A program made the position numbers and the translations under genes. Below are positions 43,937-55,423 of a DNA stretch of 64,000 bases, in pieces. Within the stretch, counting starts at the first letter, position 1, and every line of letters begins with the position of its first letter. Origin of the DNA: Pseudofabraea citricarpa (taxonomy: Eukaryota; Ascomycota; Leotiomycetes; Helotiales; Dermateaceae); assembly GCA_029641185.1 (NCBI GenBank), contig JAPWGK010000008.1, positions 124,001 to 188,000 of the forward strand, written 5' to 3'. The notes below the pieces were generated by a model. That model saw only the letters and a list, made by a program, of their open reading frames with translations. It was not told the DNA's origin and did not search any database.

Positions 43937-45446
43937 GGTGATAGTAATGCTTACACTTATCCACAAGCTCGAGCTAGACCGACAATGAGTAGAGCAATAC
44001 CAGAAATACTCTCTACAGCAGCAGCAGCAGTGCTACTTGCCATCTCCGCAACGTCTCCCTGCTCGCCCTCGCGCGAATCAGCGGGAGGAGCGATCAAACT
44101 CCAGCAAAGCGAAGAAGCGGAAGCAGAAGCAAAAAGAAAAAGCGTTTGAGACGAGAGAGAGAGAGAAAGCAAAATCTAGAGCAGGCTACTGTGCGATCTG
44201 AAAGAAACGTATATCTCTCCTTATACAGAAGGGTGTTCGTGCTAGATTCTCCATACGTACGCACATAGCAAGATAGATACATACATAGTATAGCATAGCT
44301 CTCAAAGGAAGCAGCTTTGCTTGACGACGAGCCAAGAAAGTAACGGGCCGTTACAGTTAGTGGTAGCGGTAGCGGTATCTATAGGTATAGGTATAGGTTA
44401 TTTATCTCTCTCTCTCTCTCCCCCTGGGGATTCAATCACAAATCACATCGCAGCAGGTATAATACGTACTTCACGTCACCCAAACCTCCCCCTCCCCTTT
44501 CTCCCCTTTCCCCCCTTTCTTTTGCAGTGTGGTTTGACGTTGACGAGGTCGCTTAAGTCAGTCGACCCCTTACCCCTCCCCTCCCCTATCCTGTGTGCGT
44601 CGTCGCTTGGCTTGGCTTGGCTTGCTCCATTCCGTTCCGTCCTATTAGCTCGAGTGACAAGACCAAGGCCACCATTTAGGCATGCTCAGAAGATGCAAAG
44701 AGTACTGTATTCGAGATAAGGCCAAAGGTATCGAAACACGAAGCACATATCATCGAATCGTCGTGCCGGGCTCACGCTGTGGTGGGATAAGCTTCTTTGC
44801 CGGCTTGTGCGATTGCGTTATGGGGGCCAGCCCCCAAACCCCCGTAGCGCTGCGCGGCCTCTCTGGAGGAAGAAGCAAGACGCAAGCAAGATGCAATCAC
44901 AAACATGACACAAAAAAACATCACGATATATTTTGAATATGTATTTTTTTCTTCTTTTCTTCCTTCTCTCCTTTTAAAGTCTCTCATCTCGTGCTACATA
45001 CGAATCTACAAGGTCAGATCTTCGCTGTGCTGTATACGACGTCTCGGAATCTCATCCTAATGAAAAGATATACCCCGTCCGTTCGTTCCCTTCCTGGGAT
45101 TTCCCGTCCATGCCCGACCGACCTGATCGGTCCGGATCCCGTACGCCGTTATGTTGGTTAGGTGTGTCGCCCCAAATTTTTATATGTACAGGTTGAAAGA
45201 ATAAGAACAGGGTGAAAAATGCGCCGTGCCGTTGTGAGATGTTCGCCGTCATCTCGGACTCTTTTGTATCTTACAAGCTCTCGATCTTTTTGTGTTTCTG
45301 TGTTGTGATGACTCGTACTTCAAACAGACTTGGGTATTGTTACGTTGTCGCATCGAATATCCAAGACATCTCTCGCACTGCCTTCGCGAATTCAACTTCG
45401 GCGTCGTCTCCAAAATGGCGAGAAGTTCCGAAAAGTATCCAATCAC
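43937..45446. other. Intergenic region with GC-rich island, no gene seen
   Basis: About 1.5 kb. It holds GAGA and CTCT microsatellites (about 44153-44164, 44405-44420), a GGTATAGGTATAGG repeat near 44383-44398, a C-rich stretch around 44485-44515, and a compact GC-rich element at 44821-44856 with GGGGG and CCCCC arms. ORFs on both strands are low-complexity. Confidence 0.5.
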
Positions 45447-46961
45447 TTACGAATCATTTGATTCCGGTTTCTGATTCGCAAGCTCTTCCGCCCTCGGAGT
45501 CATCGTCTCTCCTGCTTTCCTCTTCTGCGTTGCCTCGACAATCTCCTTCATAGCCTGGTCTTTACTCACGACCTTCTCGGGCGCGAGATTCGGTTTATCT
45601 TGGAGGTGGTCAGTTGTCTGCTCGGTTGGGAGGATGGTAGGAGGTGCGGACTTTGCTTGCTTTGGAGGATCGACTTCTTGCATCACGGGGATCCACTCGA
45701 GCTTCTGGTCATCGAATTCGTGCCTAGCCAATTGATTAGCGAAGGTTCGTGTAACGGGTCCTTTGTCCACTTACCCCTCGAAGCTCTTTAATGTCAATGC
45801 CTTGGGCTTGTACTCGGCCTCGAGAACTTCCTTGTATGCGTAGGGGATCTTGGCTGGTACGCCCTCGAAATAAGTGTCTCTCAATGGGAAGATGAAGGAA
45901 TCCTGTCGTTCCCGCGTTAGCTTGATCACTTCCCCGATTGCGCCTCGCATACCCTGTATTCATGCCCATCCTTGCAACTCAGCATTCCTGGAGCATTGGG
46001 GTGAGTCTCGTTGTATCTGGCCGTGGTGATGTCAATAAACAGTCCGCTCGTAGTGTCCACCCATCGGGCATCGATCACATTCAGCTTGTCCGTCTGCTCC
46101 CTGTTGGTATAGTGCGGGTTAATCTCGAGCATATAATCGCGACCGTCCGGGATGCGCGGTGTCTTGTAGTGGAAAACCGTCATGTTGTAATACGAAGCCA
46201 GGTAGTGCATCGAGGACTCGGAAACCTGCACGTCGGAGTCGGAATCCCAAGGAAGGATCTGAAAAGAGGGCGCAGATTGTCAGCCTTTGCGATGCGACCG
46301 AAGGAGGGAGGGGCGCCAAAAATAAATGCTTGCTTGCTTACCTTGCGATTCCACCACCAACCCAGAAGAGTCCCATGCATCAACCATGTCTCGACGCCGA
46401 TATCTGAGAAGGTCGCCAGGTACGTCTGGATCAGGTTCGACAGCGCCTTTCTGCGCTCGGTGTACGGGAGCTGTTCGCTTGCGAATCTACCCGGGAGCTG
46501 TCAGTCTTGGGTCGTCTCAGGTTCAAAAAGATAGGATGATCTCATACCGGCCGTCATAATGCGGGTGGAATCTTCAGACGGAAGCATTGTCAGTATATCG
46601 GCCTTCGGAAATTTTCTCGGTGCAAAGAAATGTTATTCGTGGTGAGTGGTAACGTACATGCTTTCATCTAGAGTCGAGGTTAGCAAGCATTCCTTGTGTC
46701 TTGGCCAAACTCAATGCCACAGCGATGCTCGTAGCCCCCTTTTCTTCTTCTCGGAGAAGTACGAGTGCCGCGAAAGAGAGAGAGGGAGACTCAGGAGAAA
46801 AACTTACGGAAATATTTTTCTTTGGGATCTCCGCGTCTGCCACTCATGTCCTTGTGCATCTTCGTCCGGACACTCAGGAAATCGGCATCTCGACGGTCGA
46901 CGACTCCAGCCGAGGCGACGGACAGAAGCGCTGGTAGCGACAAGAGCCAGGAAATGTGCAT
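45447..46961 (-). CDS. LicD-family protein, Mnn4-like (mannosylphosphate-type)
   Basis: Seven exons: 46961-46808, 46667-46658 (10 nt), 46571-46548 (24 nt), 46486-46342, 46258-45953, 45902-45775 and 45723-45447, giving 347 aa. All joins keep frame and give family motifs: KEKYF|HES|IFHPHYDGR|FASEQLPYTERRKAL, then WLMHGTLLGWWWNRK|ILPWDSDSDVQVSE, and EYR|DSFIFPLRDTYFEGVPAKIP. The N-terminus is a cleavable signal peptide (MHISWLLSLPALLSVASA). The LicD fold is a nucleotidyltransferase-like domain; the HGTLLGWWW motif and the DSDSDVQ acidic motif are its catalytic signature. Fungal homologues act in mannosylphosphorylation of cell-wall glycans in the secretory pathway. The C-terminus is a charged, disordered tail of about 90 residues. 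Confidence 0.87.
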
Positions 46962-49900
46962 GTTGAATTTGGAGTTGAGATCGATCTATTATCCTCAAGT
47001 GATCGTGATAGGAAAGTCGGCACACGAGCAGGTCGGATTGCAAGGTGGTAAGCCGTCTTGGCAACGGGGGTCCTGCTGGTGAGCTGTGCGTGTGGTGGGC
47101 GAGTGGGCGAGAATGCAACTTCACAACGTGGGCGTGATATCGTGGGGATGAGGTTGATGGATGACAGAGAACGAATTGAAGTTTGTTGTAGAGAGGGAAG
47201 AAAAAAAAGAGAAGAAGAGAGGGGAGGGAGCACCAGATAATAGGATGCGGCAATGGAGCTCGTGAGACTGAGACCCCATACCGACACCCATACCCATACT
47301 GTAGCCATAGCCATACAGTAGCCATCCCTATACCCTGCCCTGCCCTGCTTCGGATAACTGGCAGAAGCGCGAGGGATGGGAAAAGGTGGGAAGAAAAGTG
47401 TGGGTTGAGTGGGTCAATGGCTGCAGTTGGACCAGGTCCAAGTGCTAAGTAAATTTAGATCTCACAGCCTGTCTCTGGGAAGAGTCAAGATGGTATGTAA
47501 CCAAGCATGCCAGCCACAAGTACGTTGGTAACCGATGGGTTTGCTAGAGCCGACACGTGGCTGTTGATGGAATGGAAGAATGTGCTGTGTTTGCTTCGTA
47601 CTTCGTAATCCTCACAGCCGCCGTCCTGTCCTGTAGCTGTACTGTACGTGCCCCCTGTCGTAATCGCTAAAGGTGCCCTGTATTCACTGACCGAAGCAGA
47701 CGAGCATGACGACGCCCAGCTGAGGATCTCACCTGACGGGCGCTTCAGCAGACCCAGTTGTAAAATATATGGTTAAAGACACGACACCGCACAGGCGAGT
47801 TCCCCGTTTCCTCCCCCCCCAAGCCAACCCCCCAAGAAGCCCAAGATGCCCAAGACTCCCCCAAATCCCCGACAGCGGCACATCCCAAGGTTAGTTGTCG
47901 GGTGTTTCGGAAGGGCCTGGCGCGTATTTACCAGTCAGCCTAGCTCTGGGACCTGGTGCAATTTCATCTTGTCTATCTCTCTCTCTTTTTTTCTTCTTGA
48001 TGGCGTTTCCCGAGGTGGTCTGGATTCCCCCCCCAACTATTGACTTGCTCTCTCCCCATCTCCCCTTTCCCACTGCCGTCGGTCGCCAACCCCGCTCTGG
48101 TTGCATGCTCAGTGCTCAATGCTCAATGCTCACTCAGCTCAATAATAGGTGGATGGATTACCATGCGGCAGTTGCGCAAACCCAGCAACCAGCATTTGCC
48201 ATCTTTCCTCCAACCAAAATGCCTCAGCCGATAGGGGGTGACGACGAAAGAACGCGTAAGCCCGGTCAGGATTCTTCGCCCTGCAGAAACAAGCCTTTTG
48301 ACGAGCCTTGGCAACGCATTCCGCAAAAGCTTGGTATCTCTCCCCCCCACGTGCGCACCTACCTCTGCTGTGCTACTGCTCCTTTCGGCCATCACCACTA
48401 CCACCACCACCACGTACAGTAGTGACAAGAGTTGCACTACTGGATTTGCCAAACTCCCCTGAGAGAGCCATGGCTGGTGGCCCATTTGATAGTGCGAAGC
48501 TTGTCTCGTCCTGCGGCTTGCGGCGTGCTAGGGGAAAGCTTGTAACTCGAGCTATTGTCTGCTGGCGTGGACTGCTTGCTACCAGCACTACCACCAGCAC
48601 CACCATGCACCATGCCGACCAGACCAGATAATCCGGAAAGCCTCACTTTCTTCCCGCATCGGGATCCTTCACATGTCACTGTATTGAGGCATTTTCATTT
48701 TAATTTCAAATCTGATGGATTGACTGATCGATCAGCTGACCAAGCCATCAACACACAGACTTCGACAGAGGCCTTCTGGCACTTCTCTTCTCTCCTCTCT
48801 CCATCTCCCTCCTCCCTCTCCATTATTTCTGAAGCGCTATGTACCGTCGATCCGCCCATCATCGTTCATCTCAATCAAACTCCCCTCGTCTCAGCTCATC
48901 CCATCTACCCAGGTTGACCGTTCACGACGCCGTTGCCCCGAGAGAGAAAATCCCCGAGATGCCTCCTGGGCGCTCCCTGAAGCCCTGAAGCCTGAAACCT
49001 GCAAACCTCGGCCATCCCACCATCCGATCACGACATACCCACCGCAGCGCTCTCAGCTCTGGGAGATCGACAACGGCACTCCCAGCTTGCGAAATCAATG
49101 GGAAACCGGGACTCTATCTCTGTCTCGCGGCTTTGACGGATTTGTCTAAGCCACCCCGTGATCCTGATGGCTTGTCTAGTCATGTGACGCGCACGTGGTG
49201 CGAATGCGAGGCGCATGCAGACACGAGCACGAGCAATGCATCTGTCTCTCTTCTCTCTGCTGTAAGGTATCGGAATTCTCAGCCGGCCCTGTAGGAACAC
49301 GCCCCCCGAGACAGGCAACACAAAAGGGCGTTGGGTACCAATCTTCATTCTTTCTCCCTTCCCCGCATCGACATTGGTTGAGACTGTGGAGATGTCTAGC
49401 ATTTCTGTGTCTCTCCTCTTCGAATGTCTCGGGAAAGTGCCATCGAGCCCTGGGTTTATACCGGTCAAGTGATCGATCGATGGGAGGGGTCGAGATGGCT
49501 TGTTTTGCTTGTTTATCATAACAAAGGAGCGAAATACCGTCTCCAAGAACGACAAACTCGTTCCCGGATATCATGATTGTTTTCCTCCCTTCCTCGCTTG
49601 GGACAAGTGGGAAATATTACTTCTGTAATTTTACCTGCTCTTGACAAAACCATCTGCCCCTAAAAGTCGAGTGGTTTCTTGGGCTATGCTGTGTCAGATG
49701 CTCGCACTGAAATCTCACTCCCTCGCCACTGTCTCGTAAACAGTGATGACCGATCATCCTTCGGGCATCACATTTGACTTTCATACTGCTTCCCTCTTCT
49801 TCTATTTCCTCTCTCTCAGTTCTTGCAGCAAAGAATAAAACCGAAACCAAAAACAGACAAAAAGAAAAAGAGAAAAGAGTTTCGGCCGAAAGCCTTCGCC

Positions 49901-51112
49901 GCGAGATATCGGGCGTGGTGCTTCTTTCCTTTTCTCTCTCCCGTCCATTTCGGCCCGGGAAGTCTATGGAATTGCTATTAGGACACGGATATATGTGAGC
50001 GAATTGCCCAAGGGCGAGGAGACCAGTCCCATGTGTATTTGCTCTTACAGTACGGAGAAAAGGGATTACATGATATACAATCTACCTCGTTCAGCGAACC
50101 AGCATCATGTCTCGTCTCGTCCCAGCTACTCACAAACCCCAAGAGAGCTTTAGTTTTCCCGACTTGCATCAACGCTCTCGATGAACCTTAAGACCTGCTG
50201 AGTCATAATACAGTTCGCTGGGACTGAGAAGGCACGACAAACTTGTTGGGCTTAAGCAGCCAAGATAAAAAATAACAAAAAGCCCTATTTCCATAAATAG
50301 CTACTAGAACAAGTACGATGGTTTTCATTTCCTGCCGAAAGATGTCGTTTGCACACGGGTTCTGGTTGGAGGTTCCGGACACCGGTGTACGGTTTTAAAT
50401 GTATAGATCAACACGGTACCTCTCACCGTCGTTGAGAAAGTGGGTTAGTTGCCTCGAGTGCGTACAGTGGAAGTACATCGTCGGTATCGAAAGACCGCGT
50501 TGCCTACTTCATCCCTGATACCATCTCAATACTTAGATTTCAAAATGGTTGAATTCAATCTCAGCTCTCATTATATAACCAGGGTGGTAGCCATCGCTCT
50601 TGACAAGAGTTACGCACTACCTTGCCATATATCCCATCAAATCCCCAATCCACGCAGCACAACATACCACCTCTAACAATCCCCATCCTCCCAGCGTCTA
50701 TCTCAACCAGCGAGTAAGCCAGCATCAAAGACATAGAAGCTGCATCAAGCAGCACACCAGAGCTATTTCTGAGAAAATCATATCATGTTATTGATGGGGA
50801 TTACCCGAAAAGACAAGATATACCTTGGCTCTGCTTGGGAGGAAAGAAAGAAAGAAAGAATAAAAGGGGGGTGTGGTTCATCGGCACTAAGAGTTCGCTA
50901 ATCGAGTTTGGACCGCGCAGAAAGGGGCAGCCGAGGGGTTCATGACGTCGAGACTCTCGTCGCGCATCGCCTGGCTTGATCACGAAAATGGCAACAGGTC
51001 AGTCTAGAGACGCGATGGTATGTGACGCGTCGTGAGATTTTCTTTTTCGTCTCCTTGTCTGTAAATCTCACATCTCTCTCTTTTTCTTTCTTACTTCACG
51101 AGCGCTCAATTG
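46962..51112. other. Long intergenic region, no gene supported
   Basis: About 4.1 kb between the LicD gene (-) and photolyase (+). It contains many pyrimidine- and purine-rich tracts and a GTGCTCAATGCTCAATGCTCA repeat (about 48111-48132, 21 bp in total). A plus-strand GATCGATCGATGGG lies at about 49477. ORFs up to 175 codons (49555-49028, minus) have arginine-rich, domain-free composition. A long promoter would fit a light-regulated photolyase gene, but no proven light-responsive element is claimed. Confidence 0.5.
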
Positions 51113-53035
51113 ATGTTCTATCTCCGCCTCGGTCTCCGCCTACCACTTCACCTCGCAAAGCAACCATTCCTCTCCCCAGCCCTTTCGATCCCCAAATCTA
51201 ACACCTCACGCCTCTCCCAGTTCAGCACCGTCAACACGCTCAAGATGCCGCCCAAGAAAGCAACAGGCAAGAGAAAAGCCGGTCCAGCTCCCGAAGCACC
51301 AGACACGAATGTGAAGAAGGCCAAGATCAGCAACAATAATGCGTCGTCTGATCCATTGCGTCAACCGCACCACGGCGCGCAAGAAGCTGAGGACAACGGC
51401 ATCGTGCTGCGGAAGTACTACCCGCACGAGATGAGCAACGCGCGCGCGGTGGCATACAACGCGGATTCGCTCCCGCGGCCGTACGAGGTGCTGCAATCGG
51501 CACTGGAGGACACGAGAGCGGCGCGAGAAGAGGTGCAGGTCAAGAGCGCCGTGGTGCATTGGTTCAAGTGCGATCTGCGCACGTTGGATAACCATGCGCT
51601 GCATCTGGCGAGTCGGAAGGCCAAGGAGGCCAATGTCCCCCTCATCGCGCTGTATATTGTCAGCCCGCAGGATTTCGAGGCGCATTTGACGGCGCCTGTC
51701 AGAGTAGACTTCATACTTCGGACCCTTGAGATTTTGAAGAGCGATTTGGCCGAGTTGGATATCCCGCTTTATGTTGAGACGGTGCAGAAGAGAAAGGCGG
51801 TCCCGGGACGGGTATTGGAATTGCTGGAGGAGTGGGACGCGAGTCATCTTTTTGCGAATGTGGAGTATGAGGTTGATGAGTTGAGGCGGGAGGCAAAGAT
51901 GGTGCGTGAGTGTTTGGACAAGGGCATCGCGATGGATGTCGTTGATGATACGTGTGTGGTTGCCCCTGGAGAGCTGAGCAGTGGAACGGGAAAGCAATAT
52001 TCTGTCTACAGTCCGTGGTTTCGAGCTTGGGTTGCACATGTCCATGCGAATAATAAGTTATTGGATTTATGGGATGCGCCAGGCAAGAATCCCTCAAGTA
52101 CGAGGACGAAATACGCGAAGATCTTCGAGAGCGAGATCCCCTCGGCACCAAAGAACAAGAGCTTAAGCGACGAAGAGAAGAAGCGATTCCGATCCATGTG
52201 GCCCGCAGGAGAAGCCGAAGCGCATGCGAGACTGAAGAAGTTTGCCGACGAACGCATTGGCAAGTATCAGGCGAAGAGGAACTTCCCAGCTGAGAACTGG
52301 ACATCTTCTCTGTCGGTCCATTTCGCCAGCGGGACTATTTCAGCCAGAACAGCGGTACGCACAGCGCGCGATCACAACAAGACGAAGAAACTCGATGCCG
52401 GGAGCGATGGTATCAAGACGTGGATCAGCGAAGTCGCATGGCGGGATTTCTACAAGCACGTCCTAGCACACTGGCCATACGTCTGCATGAACAAGCCCTT
52501 CAAGCCCGAATACACCAACATCACATGGGAATACAACAACGAGCACTTCCTAGCATGGTGTGAAGGCCGGACCGGCTACCCTATCGTCGACGCCGCAATG
52601 AGACAGCTGAATCACTGCGGCTGGATGCACAACCGCTGTCGAATGATCGTAGGTTCTTTCCTCGCTAAGCACCTGCTCCTCGATTGGCGCATGGGCGAGC
52701 GGTACTTCATGGAACATCTGATCGATGGCGACTTTGCCTCGAATAACGGCGGTTGGGGATTCTCGGCCTCGACGGGCGTCGACCCGCAGCCGTACTTTCG
52801 CATCTTCAACCCGCTCCTGCAGGGCGAGAAGTTTGATGCTGATGGCGTGTTTATCCGCAAGTGGGTCCCCGAGTTGAAGGATGTCAAGGGCAAGGCGATC
52901 CATGAACCGTATGAGCGAGGCGAGGCGAAAAGGGCTGAAAAGGTGGGATACCCGAGGAGGATTGTAGATCACAAGGAGAGTAGGGAGAGGTGTCTTGCTA
53001 GGTATAAGGAGGGCTTGGGGAGGGAGACTGCTTGA
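51113..53035 (+). CDS. phr1: Class I CPD DNA photolyase
   Basis: Single exon, 640 aa from the ATG at 51113. Photolyases use light, FADH- and an antenna chromophore to reverse cyclobutane pyrimidine dimers. The first 44 residues (MFYLRLGLRLPLHLAKQP) are basic and hydroxylated, like a mitochondrial presequence, and a second ATG at residue 45 (MPPKKATGKRK) would start a nuclear form with basic signal. The antenna domain begins with SAVVHWFKCDLRTLDNHAL (about 145). The FAD domain has TGYPIVDAAMRQLNHCGWMH, NRCRMIVGSFLAKHLL and NGGWGFSASTGVDPQPYFRI (about 545), all standard. Length is in the range of fungal class I enzymes. Dual targeting through alternative starts is inferred, as reported for some fungal photolyases. 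Confidence 0.93.
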   Translation: MFYLRLGLRLPLHLAKQPFLSPALSIPKSNTSRLSQFSTVNTLKMPPKKATGKRKAGPAPEAPDTNVKKAKISNNNASSDPLRQPHHGAQEAEDNGIVLRKYYPHEMSNARAVAYNADSLPRPYEVLQSALEDTRAAREEVQVKSAVVHWFKCDLRTLDNHALHLASRKAKEANVPLIALYIVSPQDFEAHLTAPVRVDFILRTLEILKSDLAELDIPLYVETVQKRKAVPGRVLELLEEWDASHLFANVEYEVDELRREAKMVRECLDKGIAMDVVDDTCVVAPGELSSGTGKQYSVYSPWFRAWVAHVHANNKLLDLWDAPGKNPSSTRTKYAKIFESEIPSAPKNKSLSDEEKKRFRSMWPAGEAEAHARLKKFADERIGKYQAKRNFPAENWTSSLSVHFASGTISARTAVRTARDHNKTKKLDAGSDGIKTWISEVAWRDFYKHVLAHWPYVCMNKPFKPEYTNITWEYNNEHFLAWCEGRTGYPIVDAAMRQLNHCGWMHNRCRMIVGSFLAKHLLLDWRMGERYFMEHLIDGDFASNNGGWGFSASTGVDPQPYFRIFNPLLQGEKFDADGVFIRKWVPELKDVKGKAIHEPYERGEAKRAEKVGYPRRIVDHKESRERCLARYKEGLGRETA

Positions 53036-53644
53036 TATCCTCTACATGGTCGGTGTTTGGTGTTTGGGGTCTGATGAGGGTTGGAGTTGAGGTCCTCATT
53101 GTTTTGGTGTTAACAAAGATGGGCCAGGTGGTTGGGTCTGAATATTCTTTGTACTTGTTGTTTCCAAGAAGAGAAAAGAAATACAAGATATTAATAATTC
53201 ACAACCAATCAGTTTGTGAAGATGAATCTCTATTACATTATTGTGATATTAAGAAAGGAATTTAACACTGAGACGATTGAATATGGAATTGGATAAATAC
53301 CCAGCTAAACTAGAATAACTCAGCAGTACAGATATTATTATCATTATGTGTTATCCAATTGGCTCGTTAAGCATGGTAGCAGTTGATGTCGCAAAGGTGT
53401 TTTCTTACACGATAGGTAAGCTGATGATGACTTCGCTTCACCGATTCCGTTTCGGGAAGCGGCGAGGACGCCGAGGAGTCAATCAAGTCGACGACATTGA
53501 GGATTACTGAGCAGATGGGAAGGTTATTAAAGCACCTGAAGCAGCAAGCTGATGAAAGTTTGAATGAACATTCTTCCACAATCACCTCTCGCACGCTGTT
53601 TTGTTCTTGCCCCCCAAACCAAACAATTAACCAAACAATCAATC
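53036..53644. other. Intergenic region, photolyase terminator side and next promoter
   Basis: No gene seen. It is AT-rich around 53170-53350 and then GC-richer toward the CmcJ-like gene. Shadow ORFs only. Confidence 0.5.
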
Positions 53645-54596
53645 ATGACTGCTACTTCTCCGCCGCATCACGTTCGCGCGACTTTGGGATATTATCAACC
53701 CAAAGCCGACGGCTCGCCGCCGGACCGCGACGACCTGGCCATTATCCTCGGGGCGAAGGATATGGATCCCCGCGAGGTGGTCATCAGCGATATCCGCGGC
53801 AGCGAGGACCAGTACCGGCTCGAGGAGCAGGGGTTCCAGGTGGTGAAGCACAGCAGCAAGCTGGAAGACTTTTCGGACGAGGAGAAAATCAAGTCTACGT
53901 ACTATCCGGAGGTAGAGGAGCTGTTGCTCGCAAGGTTTGTGCTCATCCATCTAGTTCTGCGTACTCTCTCTTGACGGATGCTTCTTTTTTGAGACTCTAA
54001 ACTAAACGTGGGCTGATTCAATATGTTCTTCTATATGCAGTACGGGAGCTACCAAGGTCATCATCTTCAACCACATCGTGCGCACAGGACCGTCGACGCT
54101 GATCGACGACAAGGCGTACCTGACAGGCGTATCCGGCCCAGCGCCACGGGTGCACATTGACCAGACAGCCAAGGGAGCAGAGCAGATGCTATTCCGGATG
54201 GTGGGCGACGACGTCGCGCGCGACATGTCGTCGCGGCGGTGGCAGATCCTCAACACGTGGCGGCCCGTCAAGACGATCGCGAAAGACCCGCTGGCCATCG
54301 CCGACGCGACGACGGTGCCGGCGTCGCATCTCGTCACGGTCAAGCGCTTGTATCCCGGCGGCAAGGAGGGCGAGAACTGCACCGTCGTCGCTGGTGCGGC
54401 TCCCGCTGACGAGGTGGGGCATAAGTGGTACTACCTCCATGGCCAGCAGCCTGATGAGGTCTTCGTCTTTAAACAGCATGATAGCGATCCTGGTGCTAGG
54501 ACCAGAGGCACGCCGCACTCGTCTTTCCCCTACCCTGGCGCGGAAGATCTGGAGAATCGCCAGAGTATCGAGGTTAGGGCTTTTGTGGGCTATTAG
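53645..54596 (+). CDS. CmcJ/NvfI-like (AsaB/GA4-desaturase family) oxidoreductase
   Basis: Two exons, 53645-53934 and 54041-54596, with a 106-bp intron (donor GTTTGT, acceptor TGCAG), giving 281 aa from MTATSPPHHVRATLGYYQP. Family hallmarks: VVISDIRGSEDQYRLEEQGF, TKVIIFNHIVRTG, APRVHIDQTAKGA (the H-x-D pair fits the metal-binding site of the related non-heme iron and 2-oxoglutarate enzymes), RRWQILNTWRPVKTIAKDPL and GHKWYYLHGQQPDEVFVFKQ, then PHSSFPYPG. Fungal members work in secondary metabolism as oxygenases or hydroxylases, though some are of unknown activity. There is no biosynthetic cluster around it, so the substrate is unknown. It is the downstream neighbour of the photolyase on the same strand, with no sign of an operon. 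Confidence 0.87.
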
Positions 54597-55423
54597 CTTG
54601 GTTCGTCTGAGAGGGGGGAGGTGAGATATCTGGGGGCGGATTTGTACTAATCTGTGTGCTTTTTGGGGCGATAGACGATCGTTGTTAGCCGATGAGAGGA
54701 AGGGAAGGGAAGGGAAGGGAAGGGAAAGGGGGAGAGGAAGGGGAAGGGGGAGGGGAGGATGGAGGAGGAGGATAGAGAAAGCAAGAATAATAGATCGTTC
54801 CTCTTTGAGCGGTGCTACGTCCTAATCATTAAAGCCGTTTTAGCAGCCGTAATATTCCCAAGTTCGTTTTCGAGTCTTCGAGTTTTCGGTGCAGTTTCTT
54901 CTTTAGGCGAGGAGGCCTCGAACTCAGTGATGCACGTCGAGAACAAGAAAGCAAGAAATGGAAGCGAGATATTCCGTGATTGTTTTTATCCCGTTGTGAT
55001 CTATCTACCTAATGCCTCAATCACCAGAAGACGAGCAGAAGAGGGTAGGTCGGTGTGTGTGGGTTAGGTGTATGCCCCTGAAATCATTGCATGTAATCAA
55101 GCAGACTCTTCGGTCGGTGACTAACTCGCTTCACTTACTTTCTCTACCCCCTGCCTCGTGGTGCGCGACCTTTACAGCTGAGCACGGTCATTTTAGAAGT
55201 ATCAATTAGTGTGATAAGTCGAAGTAGACCCAAATGTCATGTAAGTGATCCATTGATAGAGATGATGTAATATCTTTTTCACTTTTTCAACAAGCCGAGA
55301 CTAAGTTTGGGCAGAAAATACAACTCACAGCCCACGTCGCACATATACACACGCGTATAAACCAAATCCTTGTTTGTTATCATAGTTCATTACACGTATT
55401 CCAAAACACATAATTCTACACTA
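54597..55423. repeat. Convergent intergenic region with a purine/G-rich tract
   Basis: No gene seen. From about 54697 to 54770 the plus strand is almost all purine: GGAAGGGAAGGGAAGG units grade into GGGGGAGAGGAAGGGG and GGAGGA. The four or more G-triplets in short spacing could form a G-quadruplex in a 3' transcript end of the CmcJ-like gene. The minus-strand transcript of SLX4 ends about 650 bp further on. Confidence 0.65.

Noticed and set aside
47846..48485. Short ORFs around 47.8-48.5 kb on both strands
   Set aside because: Overlapping frames with no consistent codon bias or domain; likely non-coding.
49028..49555. 175-codon minus-strand ORF in the long intergenic region
   Set aside because: Arg/Ser-rich, overlaps another ORF in a different frame, no domain and no splice support.
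51206..52045. 279-codon minus-strand ORF inside the photolyase gene
   Set aside because: Antisense shadow of a GC-rich coding region; no recognisable motif.
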